From Enoplosus armatus (taxonomy: Eukaryota; Chordata; Actinopteri; Centrarchiformes; Enoplosidae), in assembly GCF_043641665.1 (NCBI RefSeq), contig NC_092184.1:22271108-22335107 (forward strand): a stretch of 64,000 nucleotides of DNA, given 5' to 3'. Made by a program: the position numbers and the translations under genes. Each line of letters opens with the position of its first letter. Position 1 is the first letter of the stretch. Below the pieces are notes generated by a model. That model was not told where the DNA came from. It did no database searches and saw only the letters and a list, made by a program, of their open reading frames with translations. This document shows positions 37,001 through 46,311 of the stretch, piece after piece.

Positions 37001-37705
37001 TTTGTAGCAAGACTGGGGGTTGTGTGTTCGTCATCTGTAAACTCACTGCAGGTGTGGATACCGTTCTTGCTCTTCCCTACTCAGTGTTTTGATCGAGTCA
37101 GGTGTGTTTGAGATTTGAACGAAAAGGATTAGTTGAAAAAAAAAAGAGTCAAGTTTTTAAGATTAACATTCACTGGTTGCAGCTTCTCAAATGTGAATAT
37201 TTATTGGTTTCCTTCGTCGCCTCTGATTGTAAACTTGGTCGGACACATCAAGACATTTAAGAATGTCAACTTAACTTAACTCTGGGAAATTGCAATTCAC
37301 ATTTTTGGCTAATTTTGGACATTTTATAGACGATGAACTGACAAATCAAAGAAATAACTGGCAGATAAATCGATAATGAAAATAATTATTAGTTGCAGCC
37401 CCACATGAGATAGTACCCATACTCCATATGAATGGCATGTTTGGACATTACGTGGTCTCATACTGAAACAATGCATGCTGTACACAGGTTTAAGACTAAA
37501 TCAATCACAACCTACTGCAATAACTTTAGTGGCTTTAGTGACCTGCTGTGTCATATCAGTTTAATTTACTCACTTTCTTTTTCTGTCCCTCATCTTTCCC
37601 TGCTGTCTGTCTCTTTCTCTTTACTCACAGCGTCTGTTAAAGAGTATCACACCAGAGCCCGGCAGTGACCAACACAGAGACTTCATTGTCACCAACGCGG
37701 TCTGA
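27601..37705 (+). CDS. slc6a4: Sodium-dependent serotonin transporter (SERT), complete CDS in 13 exons
   Basis: Plasma-membrane Na+/Cl- coupled reuptake transporter for serotonin (SLC6 family, LeuT fold, 12 membrane segments). The exons are 27601-28072, 29492-29626, 30111-30333, 32059-32197, 32942-33076, 33213-33316, 33487-33614, 33830-33942, 34731-34862, 35397-35496, 35691-35791, 36005-36172 and 37631-37705. They give 674 residues against 630 in human. Substrate-site residues are conserved: Tyr138 and Asp141 in [14 protein letters not shown] (human Tyr95 and Asp98), Ile215, Phe385 and Ser482 in LGLDST (human Ser438). Cys243 and Cys252 match the loop-2 disulfide. Thr320 in KTSGK matches human Thr276. 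The C-terminus TNAV keeps the NAV ending implicated in PDZ binding. The sequence is SERT rather than DAT or NET, as the loop-2 WNTANC and SPAEEFYT stretches show. The N-terminus is about 43 residues longer than in human. I cannot tell which teleost paralogue (a or b) this is. Confidence 0.96.
28073..29491 (+). other. slc6a4 intron (1.4 kb)
   Basis: Nothing coding was seen. It contains a short AGAAAGAAAGGAAG purine tract near 28858 and ends in a C/T-rich stretch (29340-29490) leading into the acceptor. Confidence 0.85.
29492..29626 (+). CDS. slc6a4: slc6a4 coding exon 2: TM1-TM2
   Basis: It encodes residues 158-202: [20 protein letters not shown], then [17 protein letters not shown] to PIFK. 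ELALGQ is the SLC6 hallmark. The acceptor is tctgcccag, behind about 150 bp of pyrimidine-rich intron. Confidence 0.95.
29627..30110 (+). other. slc6a4 intron (0.48 kb)
   Basis: Plain intron between coding exons 2 and 3, with no other feature recognised. Confidence 0.85.
30111..30333 (+). CDS. slc6a4: slc6a4 coding exon 3: TM3 and extracellular loop 2
   Basis: It encodes residues 203-276. TM3 is [20 protein letters not shown]. The loop holds Cys243 and Cys252, and two N-glycosylation sequons at Asn261 (NVS) and Asn266 (NSS). The first human sequon (Asn208, NCT) is absent here because Asn251 is followed by Cys-Asn. The donor is gtaagt after phase-2 AC. Confidence 0.95.
30334..32058 (+). other. 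slc6a4 intron with long pyrimidine-rich 3' half
   Basis: From about 31640 to 32058 the + strand is strongly C/T-rich and free of stops in several frames. This creates long Ser/Leu/Phe/Pro-rich spurious frames that run into exon 4. No separate gene is supported. Confidence 0.8.
32059..32197 (+). CDS. slc6a4: slc6a4 coding exon 4: end of loop 2, TM4, intracellular loop 2
   Basis: It encodes residues 277-323: [20 protein letters not shown], then [20 protein letters not shown] and VKTSGK. Thr320 aligns with the human PKG-linked Thr276. The acceptor is cctccctccag. Confidence 0.95.
32198..32941 (+). other. slc6a4 intron carrying a dispersed repeat
   Basis: Intron between coding exons 4 and 5. 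A GGAT tandem tract lies near 32245, and a dispersed fish repeat lies at about 32517-32790. Confidence 0.85.
32517..32790. repeat. Dispersed percomorph repeat (CCACTGATTTTAC...GTGTGAAATCTGAGG)
   Basis: It opens AAAGGGGAACTCCACTGATT and contains CTGTTTACAGGTC, GAGCTGTGTGAAATCTGAGG and AAGTGATGTAACTTGAG words. I know this order as an abundant repeat of spiny-rayed fishes. Class and ends are uncertain. Confidence 0.5.
32942..33076 (+). CDS. slc6a4: slc6a4 coding exon 5: TM5
   Basis: It encodes residues 324-368, starting [20 protein letters not shown] and continuing ATLPGAWRG. Exon phase is 0 at both ends. Immediately downstream is a gtaagt donor. Confidence 0.95.
33213..33316 (+). CDS. slc6a4: slc6a4 coding exon 6: TM6
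   Basis: It encodes residues 369-402 plus two bases: [20 protein letters not shown] and [14 protein letters not shown]. The unwound SLGPG bend with Phe385 (human Phe341) forms part of the substrate and inhibitor site. Gly before VWID in human is Thr here. Confidence 0.95.
33487..33614 (+). CDS. slc6a4: slc6a4 coding exon 7: TM7
   Basis: It encodes [20 protein letters not shown], then [19 protein letters not shown] and KDAG (to residue 445). It includes the Cl--site region around the SVN motif. Confidence 0.95.
33830..33942 (+). CDS. slc6a4: slc6a4 coding exon 8: TM8
   Basis: It encodes [20 protein letters not shown], then [17 protein letters not shown]. Ser482 aligns with human Ser438, a drug- and Na2-site residue. 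The donor is gttagt. Confidence 0.95.
33943..34730 (+). other. slc6a4 intron (0.8 kb)
   Basis: Intron between coding exons 8 and 9. No coding or repeat feature was recognised beyond a short A/T run near 34670. Confidence 0.85.
34731..34862 (+). CDS. slc6a4: slc6a4 coding exon 9: TM8-TM9
   Basis: It encodes residues 484-527: [20 protein letters not shown] and [20 protein letters not shown] to TLTY. Exon phase is 0 at both ends. TM9 is cysteine-richer than in human. Confidence 0.95.
34863..35396 (+). other. slc6a4 intron (0.53 kb)
   Basis: Intron between coding exons 9 and 10, with nothing else recognised. Confidence 0.85.
35397..35496 (+). CDS. slc6a4: slc6a4 coding exon 10: TM10
   Basis: It encodes [20 protein letters not shown] and [13 protein letters not shown] plus one base. 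EEYATGPAV is a SERT-conserved extracellular gate region. Confidence 0.95.
35691..35791 (+). CDS. slc6a4: slc6a4 coding exon 11: TM11 start
   Basis: It encodes [20 protein letters not shown] and [14 protein letters not shown]. Human has ITQFC at the start and PGWFWR where this has PGCFWR. The donor gtgagg lies just before a short CA array. Confidence 0.95.
36005..36172 (+). CDS. slc6a4: slc6a4 coding exon 12: TM11-TM12
   Basis: It encodes residues 595-650: [40 protein letters not shown] and [16 protein letters not shown]. The acceptor is tgtgtccag. Confidence 0.95.
36173..37630 (+). other. slc6a4 last intron with dispersed repeat
   Basis: Holds the repeat at 37170-37403, and short ACAC and ATT tracts near 36430 and 36740. 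No exon was recognised. Confidence 0.85.
37170..37403 (+). repeat. Abundant teleost repeat ending ATCGATAATGAAAATAATTATTAGTTGCAGCCC-type
   Basis: It begins GGTTGCAGCTTCTCAAATGTG and includes GGTCGGACACATCAAGACAT, CTCTGGGAAATTGCAATTC and GACATTTTATAGACGATGAA. It closes with GATAAATCGATAATGAAAAT then TTAGTTGCAGCCCC. This is a very common dispersed repeat in fish genomes. A second copy lies in the opposite orientation at 61755-61982. Confidence 0.65.
37631..37705 (+). CDS. slc6a4: slc6a4 terminal coding exon
   Basis: It encodes [20 protein letters not shown] and TNAV followed by TGA at 37703-37705. The final NAV is identical to human SERT. The exon follows a 1.46-kb intron that contains a dispersed fish repeat. 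Confidence 0.95.
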   Translation, partial: RLLKSITPEPGSDQHRDFIVTNAV

Positions 37706-38128
37706 CCGAACCCTGACCAAAGGAAGGTGCCACTCTAGCAACACAGAGCGCCCTCTTCTGGACAAACTGCAAAACTACAGGACAAGGGGGCTACCTTTCA
37801 CCGTCTTTGCCTCTTTTTCATCCATCTCTTACACTTGTTTTTAGCTGTCTCACACCAAGATGTAGAAATAGAGGTGGAGCTAGGTGGAGCCGGGCTGCAG
37901 TAGCTTTGTTTAGTTTGGTTCCTTATGCTGGTTCAGTTTTGAAGGAGTTCTCTGGTGTTACTTGCAAACCCAGAGCTTAGTTTCAGTATCTTCAGCGTCA
38001 GCATCCTCTCTCTGTTTTTCCACTCACACCTAGGTCATTTAGTGACCGACCTTTCTTCAGGTTATACAGTTGTAACAAACATTTTATACAAGTATATAAA
38101 GTATGACACCATCTATGTTCATGTAGAC

Positions 38129-38134
38129 AATAAA
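38129..38134 (+). terminator. Proximal poly(A) signal of slc6a4
   Basis: AATAAA in the context GACAATAAATTGG, about 425 bp after the stop codon. Confidence 0.45.
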
Positions 38135-38965
38135 TTGGAGCCACTGCACGTTGAAATCACATGGAGAAGGCCACATACTTACATTTCAATCCTCTTTATG
38201 GTTGTATTTTCATATTATGCTGTTAAGTTATGCATTCTTATATGTAGCAAAATTCAGGTATCTTTTTACATCTGTTACTGAAGCCAAATATATGATATCT
38301 GTTCTGTTCATATTTCTAAAGATGTTTCAATATTGTAGTTGTCATTGTGTTGACTGTCAGCCTGTGTTTATTTGGTGGAATCTTGGACGAACGACGGATT
38401 TGCAACGAGTTCCCTACACTGTGAAGCGCTGTCTGGTATGACATGAATGTGTGTGTCTACGTGTGTGTGAAACGAAGACTGTTATAATGTCCAGTGGAAA
38501 AATGGGACCAACCAAGTGTATTCATTCTATAACTGCAATATAAGACGTGTATTTATTTTAACGTGTATCACTGCTGTCATTTGGGCCTCCCACACTTCAG
38601 TATGACAAACACATGACATGATGGTCCTTGTTTAATCACAGCGACACTCTGCACTCTGCTGTTATACTGCATAACTGCCAGTAACAGAAACCAAATATGG
38701 ATCAGAGCTAATAACATTATCAACGGCATCGTCTGAAAATCAGCGTTTCTGCTCTTTACTTTCTACCAAAAATTAGCGTGTTTGTGAGAGTGTATGTATC
38801 TGTGTGTATGTAGGAGCAGGAGTGAAAAATATGGCGAGTACTGTACATCATGTGTATTACTAGTCAGTCTGGTATTGGTGTAATCTATCCTGTGAATACC
38901 TGTCTCCTCTCTCCATGGACGTGTGAACGTGTGTGTGTGTTTAGTTCTTGTGTGGGCTTGAGTGT

Positions 38966-38977
38966 TGTGTGTGTGTA

Positions 38978-39022
<45 letters not shown>

Positions 39023-39180
39023 CTTGATTATGTATGTTGGTGCATGTATGGGTGGTTGTGCAAAAAAGGATTAGAGGTGTCCAGCCCTTTTATGTGTGCA
39101 TGCCGTGATGTGTGTGTGTACTGTACTTCAAGTGTGTGTGTGTGTGTGTGTGCGTGTGTGTGCGTGTGTGTGTGTGTGTA
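38966..39180. repeat. GT arrays in slc6a4 long 3' UTR
   Basis: There are two GT-rich arrays, at 38966-39017 and about 39111-39180, with interruptions. They would be transcribed as GU-rich RNA in the long slc6a4 transcript. Confidence 0.9.
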
Positions 39181-39293
39181 ATGTGATCCCCTGTTGTCTT
39201 GTTAACTGCCAAAATATCTTATGAAGGAAGTAAACTCCCTGTTGCCTCTCTCTCTCTCGTACCTCTCTAGCTTATGTACGATCTATGTATGTC

Positions 39294-39299
39294 AATAAA
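39294..39299 (+). terminator. Distal poly(A) signal of slc6a4
   Basis: AATAAA in GTCAATAAAAGACTG, about 1.59 kb after the stop codon. Another AATAAA follows at 39364-39369. Confidence 0.5.
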
Positions 39300-40057
39300 A
39301 GACTGTATTGAGAAATACACCTGTATAGAGTAAAGATATATAAGTATATGGGAAATAACAGATAATAAAGATATATGGAAATAAATAACCTCTGATTCTT
39401 TTATTTACACGATTTGACACATAAAGGTTTGTTTTATTTATTTTATCCTTTAAAAGGTCAACATACTCATCTGGAAATATGAACTTACATAATGAACATG
39501 GCAAAATACTCGTCAATATGTACAGTAAGACAGACAACTGACAGATCAACACATGATGGGACACTATGAAAGATCCGCTACTGAAAGAGGGAACAGAGTT
39601 CAGTTAAGACTGACTTGACTTAAGATTCAGACTCAGTTAAAGAACCTATTGAGGACCATTTCATGGAGGGGCACATACTATTGCACACCTATAATATCAA
39701 TAATAAAACACACACTGAAGTGATGCTGTAACGACCAGCTGATCCTTTTTTGTCTGTCCTCCAAGTGTATTTATCGGTGTTGAATGGAATTATCATTTTA
39801 ATATTGTTATTTGCATTATCTACATGCCAAGGGACAACAGATGGAAATTAGCATTGTACAATATCTGATGCAATACATTTATTGCACATTGTCCCTGTTT
39901 TAAATAAACTAATAAAGTAAAAGTAAAAGTCCTGGTTCTGGTTCTGGTTCTGCAAAATGTCCCCTGTGACTAATATGCAACAATGTGTGAGCAGCCTTTA
40001 ACTGTTGTAGCTGCTCGGGGTGGAGCTAGTTTTAACTATTTTACATACAGTTTAGTC

Positions 40058-40411
40058 CAATGGTTCCCAACCTACGGGTGGGGCCCTACCAAAAGGTCAC
40101 CAGATAAATCTGAGGGGTCATGAGATGATTAATGGGAGAGGAACAAAGAAAAAACAAAGCTCTGATTCACAAATCTATATTGTATTTTTTTGGACTTTTC
40201 TCTATATTTTGCTGGGTTTTTTTGTGAAATATTGGACACTTTTATTTTTACTTGGATACTTTTACCTCTTTGAGCCTGACTGTTATTTGAATGAAACTAT
40301 CTGAGTAGTTGGTAGAACTAATAGTTTGCAGAAAATGTTTCTATCTTTGCTGCAAATGATGACAACTTCTTTTTTGTATGGGGTCACAAGCCAAACAGGT
40401 TTGGAACCATT
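40058..40411. mobile_element. Non-autonomous DNA element with AATGGTTCC terminal inverted repeats
   Basis: The left border CAATGGTTCCCAACCT is mirrored on the right by AGGTTTGGAACCATT. The interior contains GGTCACCAGATAAATCTGAG, GGGTCATGAGATGATTAATG and GGGTCACAAGCCAAACAGG. I recognise this as a common percomorph repeat of about 350 bp. There is no transposase frame, so it would depend on enzyme supplied elsewhere. Confidence 0.7.
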
Positions 40412-40868
40412 CAGTTTAATCTTTAACAACTTGTAAACATATCATATGTGTTTTAACGTAAATGATACTGTGTGTTTATAGAGGGTAACAACTCGCCAAA
40501 TTAGATTTGGCACGCAACTCAAGTGAAACAGGACAACATCTGGGCTGCGATGTTTTATCTGTGATAAACATGTGAAAACAATTACTAATTTATGGAAAAG
40601 CTTGTTCCATCTGTAGTCTGACTGTTAGACTGACACAACAGCGTGAAGTGAGCATCATCTTGATCAAAGGCTTCAGCTGAAATCATGTGTTGCATTCAGC
40701 CTCTTTAAACGCTTGCTACCCCAACCTGTCAGTACAATCATTGTTTTGTGTGTTTGTGTGTCTGTGTGTTCATATGTGCACGACACAATGGTTCCTCGTC
40801 ACCACTGATTAATCCCACGACTGAAATCTGCAATCAGCAGCTTCGGCAGGCAGTCTTGTGGTCATGCA

Positions 40869-40869
<1 letters not shown>

Positions 40870-40936
<67 letters not shown>
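40870..40936. repeat. (CA)n microsatellite, 67 bp
   Basis: Perfect CA array in the slc6a4-ssh2 gap. Confidence 0.99.
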
Positions 40937-40937
<1 letters not shown>

Positions 40938-42489
40938 CATACAGTGGAGAATGGGCTAAAAGAAAGAGCATGAGTTTCTGATTTCAGTGTTCAGTAAACC
41001 CCATCAGAGTAGTAGCCAATGCACAACAGATGTGCAGTTATACATTATGTAGCCGGTGAGTACAGTATATCCTGAGGCAGTGAGAGGAAACTTTCAGAGA
41101 AGTGTCATTATTTCAGCATGTACTTGTCCTGCCTTTCTGCACATCAGCAGTTCTATCTGCCAGCTTTGAAATGAAACTCAAAATTGACTCTTTTTTTGTT
41201 TAATTGCACCTCCCTGCACCTCCCTGGATGTGCACACATCTCTCCCATGTGTGTGAGAGTGTGAGCCTTATTGTGGCAATTTCCTCTAAGCTCCCTTCCC
41301 CTGACTGACGGACACATCCTGTGTTCTCTGTCTCGCCTTATCGCTGCTGATCTATATTAAACAGCGCAGCACAGCCAGCGTATCCCTCCACCTCTGCTGT
41401 ACCTGTCATCTCTGCATCTGCCTGGCTGCCTGCCTGCCAGCCTCTCTCACTATCAGGTGTCTATCAAGACCTCCAGCTCATTTCATCTCTTTTTCCAGCC
41501 CTCATATCTTCTTTTTTTTTTTTCTTTCTTATATTATTTTGGCCAAGCCGTGTTTGTGTGTGCATACATGTGCCTACTCTCTTACTCAAATTTGTCTGTG
41601 GGTGCTGTCATTTTGAGAAATCCCTCATGGGTTTTGTTTAGCCTTTTGCACTGTGATAACCCCGATACTTCTTCGCAGCAGCTCACTTTGACTTCCCACT
41701 TTCCCGAGAGCAGCCGAGTTTGACATATCTTTCAACTCTCTTTCTGTCTGTCTCCCCTCAGTTCTCGATATAAATATTTTTTGACAGCAATCCCGAGGGT
41801 CACTCTTTTTTTCTGACAGAAAGAAATCCTGGCATTTACCTCTCTAACTTGCTCCGTCTGTCCTCACCCTGTCTCTCCATTTTTTCCTCTACTCAGCCTC
41901 GCTGCTGATCCCCTGATACTGCCGCTGCCTCTGAAGAACAGGAAATGAAACTCTCCCCCCCCCTCCTATCTGCCACCCTTTATCACACAGAAACCTTGAT
42001 TCCCAGCAATGGCCGTCTCTCACTCCCCTAATGAACTCATTTTGCACGAAGGGAGAATACCGTCTTATCTCTGCAGAGTAGGCCCTCTTCTCTCTCTGAC
42101 ACACTCCCCCTCTCTCTCTCTTTTCTCCATTGCTCGCTTCTCCTGCCTTCTTAGCTCATATAACTGTTGCCAAGATACACCGAGAGGTCCTTGATCTGTT
42201 GTCTTCTCATTACAGGTGAGGAGATGAGAAAGACGAGGAGAGAGAGACTGAAATGATCTTTAATAGGAACTCTGAAATGCATTGGCTTCATTATTCAGGT
42301 ATTAAAAAAGTGTGTGTACAATATGGCCACCATGCATACAGAGCAACAATGACTTTATGTTCAATTCAATGTCAGCCACTCAGGTAAGAGTTCAGTTGTT
42401 TAACAAGATCTGTACAAGCAAGACACATGAAAGCATATTTGTTCAGTATAAAATGACATGAAGTCTTTGGGTTCCTGTAGGGGTTCAGT

Positions 42490-42560
42490 TGAGTTGAGAT
42501 CCTAGTGACTGTGGAGGCCATAGCATATGATTCACTGTATTCTTATACTCATCAAACCAT
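42490..42560. repeat. Fragment of a dispersed fish repeat (GTGACTGTGGAGGCCATAGC)
   Basis: The words GAGATCCTAGTGACTGTGGA, GGCCATAGCATATGATTCAC and ACTCATCAAACCATTCAG follow the order of a dispersed repeat I know from many teleosts. Ends and class are undetermined. Confidence 0.4.
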
Positions 42561-43314
42561 TCAGCGAACTGTACTGAAGCATCTGCAATCGTTATGTCTC
42601 TCATTTATTCAAGATTTTACTTCAGTCATGAAGAGGTTGGGGAGAGTGGAAGAGGATGTGGTGAAACAGGCATCATACGCCTTGAAACAGCTGAAACTGT
42701 TTGATATTCACTGTAATGCGTCTTATTCCACGTCTTATTCCACCTCCTGGCTGCATGGAGGAGGTATGAACAACGCAAAATAATAATAATACGTTTAATA
42801 CGTATTAATACGGAGGAGATTGAGACAATGAGTCAAGTGCAGAGGAAGGTCCAAGTAAAGGAGGAGGTGACGGCTAGTGATAATGAAGCCACCCAAGTAC
42901 AGACTCATAAGACACATGGATGCAGACTGCAAGAAGAGCAATGATACAAGCACTAAAGGAGAAAAATGTAACCACCCAATAATATTTATTTGTGTTAGTG
43001 TTAGTTTATTAGTTTTAGACTGTAGTTTTATTAACAAGTAAAGGCTGTTTTGTCTTTTTTAAAGTGACATGGTGTTCAAATTTTACTTGCAAGTAAATCT
43101 AGATCTAATTAGCTTCGACTGTGGACATAAACCCCAGTATCATGTTCAAGCTTTTCAGACTTAACCTGAGAAAAAAAAACACTGCTGGAATGCAAGCTCA
43201 CCCAGCAGGAAGTGAGACTGGTAGGTAGGCCTCTGCCAATTAGCAAGAACTGAGAGGCAAGTTAGCTAATTAGTCACACGAGGAATTGAATGTGAAGTTC
43301 CACGCAGGGAAAAC

Positions 43315-43960
43315 CTTGCTGTTATCTTTGATTCCGGTTTAAAATTTGATAAACAACTCAGTCATCAGCACTAGCTTCTTCCATCTTAGGTTACTTGCAA
43401 AATGAATTTCTATCCCCTTGAAGATTTGGAGGCCATAGTTCAATTCTCTCTCTGTAGGAATCAGTCCTACAGCCCCTGTCAGCCCTATCTCGCCTGCAGC
43501 AGCGAGCCTCATCACTCGTACCAAGAAGAGAGACATATCTCCCTTGTACTGGCCTCTGTGCACTGGTTACTAGAGAAGTACAGAATTGATTTTAAGACTC
43601 TTCCATTTGTTTTTAAAGCACTGCACCAGGTTGCATCTCTGTTCATGTCTTACATCTCTCACTGCTCTTCATTCACCCAGTTAATAACCAAAGGTGATTG
43701 AGCATTTTCAGTTGTTGGCCCTAAATTGTGGAACAGCCTGCCACTAACAATTAGACCTCCCCCCTCCACTGATGCCTTTAAAGCCAGTCTAAAGACGCAT
43801 CTCTTTTCTTTAGCCTCTTAATTGTCATAATGAAGACATGCCTGACCACACTCTTCATTTGTGCAATGCTGTTTGTGTTAATTCAGTCTTTCTGTAAAGC
43901 ACTTTGGTTAATGTTTGTTGTTTTCAAATGTGCTCTATAAATAGATCAGTGTAAGCAAAA
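43315..43960 (+). mobile_element. L2-type LINE 3' end, decayed reverse-transcriptase C-terminus
   Basis: Conceptual + strand translation shows broken pieces of the L2/CR1-clade RT ORF C-terminus in order: VIFDSGLKFDKQ, ISLVLASVHWLLEKYRIDFK, FVFKALHQV, FSVVGPKLWNSLPLTIR, and FKASLKTHLFSLAS. A short UTR follows, with the typical TGTGCTCTATAAATAGA tail near 43935. Stops and shifts make it non-functional. It is a 5'-truncated remnant, as is usual for LINEs. Confidence 0.75.
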
Positions 43961-46301
43961 TTCCTGTTAGCAACTGCATCCTTACAAAATAACAATGTGA
44001 CTTTGACAAAAGTAAAAAATAGAATACAAAAAGGTGACTCATATCTGTGATGGATTAACTATTTGAAGCAGGTTTCAAGGCTGTGATTTCTGAAACACAG
44101 GTGCCTACTTGCCATATTAAAAACAATTTCCTGGCAGGCTTATTTTTTTTCTCATTTTGTAAGAATAGCCCGTGAATATGGCGTTTCAAAAGAACTGCAG
44201 AGCCAGGAGAACACAACATAATAAAAACAAATTACATTTTCTCAAGTGTTACAATGAGCAGCGTTTGATTCTTCTGTCTGCCATTGAGAGCATTTTCAAT
44301 CAACATCCCAGGCCTCCAGTGAAAGCTGCTTTTTAATGGGGTCATACCTCCCCCTGTTGGTTTTAAGGAGTAGCATGTCCTTAGAATCCGAGTAGCTTGT
44401 TTTGACCAAAGCTGACCACTAGGGGGACTGAAGCTCCATAGAGCAGAAGGGAGTGAGGAGCTGAGGGTGTGGACTCACACGATGACATCATCATTTATTT
44501 ACATTCATCTGGTGTTTTTGTCAAGAACAGGTGAAACAATTATTGAATTAATGTATAACTGAATAGTAGAGCAGGTCAGTGAATCAATTACAAACTTACT
44601 GCACATTTTAAAGACTACGGTTTTTCATTTTGCATTGTGAAATTTACATTATAATTGTTCACGTTAAACTATTTTGGCGAAATGGGGTCAAAATGTGACT
44701 TTTCTATTGCTTTTATTCTTTTACTATCCAAACAATCTACCATATACACACCCATATAACTCACACACACACACGGACACACACCGGTCTGTGATGCAGT
44801 CTCTTGTGGATAGCAGAGCTTTAATTACAAGGAGGATTGTGACTAGTCCCACTGTCTCTGTCCCAACACTAATTCCCCGAGGTAGAATCATCCCCTGCTC
44901 TAATCCTAATCTTGTTTTCTCCTACACACTCGCTTTCTCGGTCTCTCCCAGCCTGTTGTGGTCACCTGTCTGCGGAGGATCTATTTTTTTTCTCTCTTCC
45001 TCTTTTGCCCTCTCCTCAGCTGCTCTTTTGTCATCCACCTTGCTCTGCCGAATGTGGTCTTAATACTTTGTTATCATCCAAGAAGGCAGACGTATGAGCT
45101 CTGCTAAACATGTTTCGCATACATACATAACCCCTACAACTGAAAACAAATAGAGGTAGATTTATATGCACAGCTGCTTGCACACACACGTATACACACA
45201 AGTAAGTAAGGCCTAATGGGCTACACCCAAACTGCAGGGATGGATATAGAGGGGGAGAGGATGTGGGAAGGACAAGTCATCAATCATCCTGTCACGCCTT
45301 TATTTGCAATCATTCCTATCATGTGCTTTCTCTATTTTTATCTCTACTTTCTATTCTATATCAGTCTCTTCTCACTCCATCTTCCACCCTTTTTTCCTTT
45401 TCATGCAGTCGGGCCACTGCTTTTTCTCTCCACACTACCTCCTAATCAGTTTTGGTTTTATTTGGTTTCACTCTCTCTTGCTCTTCCCCTGTTTTTAACA
45501 TTAGGCTGTCAGGTGATCAATAAAAAGGACAGAAGGAGAAAAAGGATGGAGGAGGGGAGGGAATGCTGAGAAGGACAGGGAGTGGAGGAGGAGGAGGCAA
45601 TGACCCAGATAATGCAATGGAATAAATCAAAATGAGCCTCCTATCCTTGTGTAGACCTCAGCTTCACACCTTCCTTTCTGTCACCAACACTCGCTCTATT
45701 CCTGAACATCTTCTGTGTGTAAAATCTAAAGAATACGTGCTCTTTCAATAAAATGCAGTGACCATGACAAGTCAGAGGAAGGGTATTTGCTGTCTTTCTG
45801 ATTTGACACCTTACGTCAAGATTTTCAAGGCTCCTTGAGATAAGGGTGCTGTAGGCTTACATCTCCTCTCATCTTTCACCTCCTTTCCCCTTCAGGAACC
45901 TCTTCTGACCTCCACCATCACCCTCAACACACACCTCCCCCTGCTTTCACACCCCCACCCCACATCTCATCTCCCAGGAGAGGTGGGTAACTGAAAAACA
46001 TGGAAGCACGGAGATGTAAGGTCAGGTCTTCTCCTGCAGCAGACCCTGTGTAGGAACAGAAAGAAACACAGTAATGCATTATGCATTACATTATATGCCA
46101 CCTATCTAATATCTCTGTCTCCACGTGCACACACACACACACACACACAGTTGGGTACAGCTACAGTTGGGTAGAGTCACCTACCATATTGATCCGTATT
46201 ATTTTCAGTTTAATTGATCGATTGGTAATGAACTTTGGATGAATGGGGGTGTAAGTATTCATCAAACAGCCAGCAAACCAGTTTGACAGCTGATCGCTAA
46301 G

Positions 46302-46311
46302 GCGCATGCGC
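46302..46311 (+). promoter_or_regulatory. NRF1-like site GCGCATGCGC upstream of ssh2
   Basis: This perfect palindromic NRF1 core lies about 420 bp before the ssh2 ATG, in otherwise CpG-poor DNA. NRF1 sites are typical of TATA-less housekeeping promoters. The assignment to ssh2 is by proximity. Confidence 0.45.

Larger units (their letters stand above)
27147..39310 (+). other. slc6a4: slc6a4 transcribed region seen from leader exon to distal poly(A) site
   Basis: The leader exon begins at 27147 after a good pyrimidine-rich acceptor (ctctgtttgttgcag). It carries 454 nt of 5' UTR before the ATG at 27601. The coding exons end at 37705 and the 3' UTR runs to about 38150 or 39310 according to which poly(A) signal is used. 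At least one upstream non-coding exon must exist if 27147 is a true acceptor, in keeping with the non-coding first exons of mammalian SLC6A4. Confidence 0.75.
37706..39310 (+). other. slc6a4: slc6a4 3' UTR, with alternative ends
   Basis: About 1.6 kb follows the stop codon to the distal AATAAA. A proximal AATAAA lies at 38129-38134, giving a UTR of about 0.45 kb. GT arrays at 38966-39017 and 39111-39180 lie only in the long form. The mammalian gene also uses two poly(A) sites. The true ends here are inferred. Confidence 0.55.
39311..46300. other. slc6a4-ssh2 intergenic region
   Basis: No coding exon was recognised on either strand, and specifically nothing resembling NSRP1 or EFCAB5. It holds a MITE-like element (40058-40411), a 67-bp CA array (40870-40936), a repeat fragment (about 42490-42560), an L2-type LINE fragment (43315-43960) and short CA tracts. 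Confidence 0.65.

Noticed and set aside
46081..46100. ATGCATTATGCATTACATTATATGC-like near-palindrome
   Set aside because: AT-rich and short. Such words are expected by chance in this composition.
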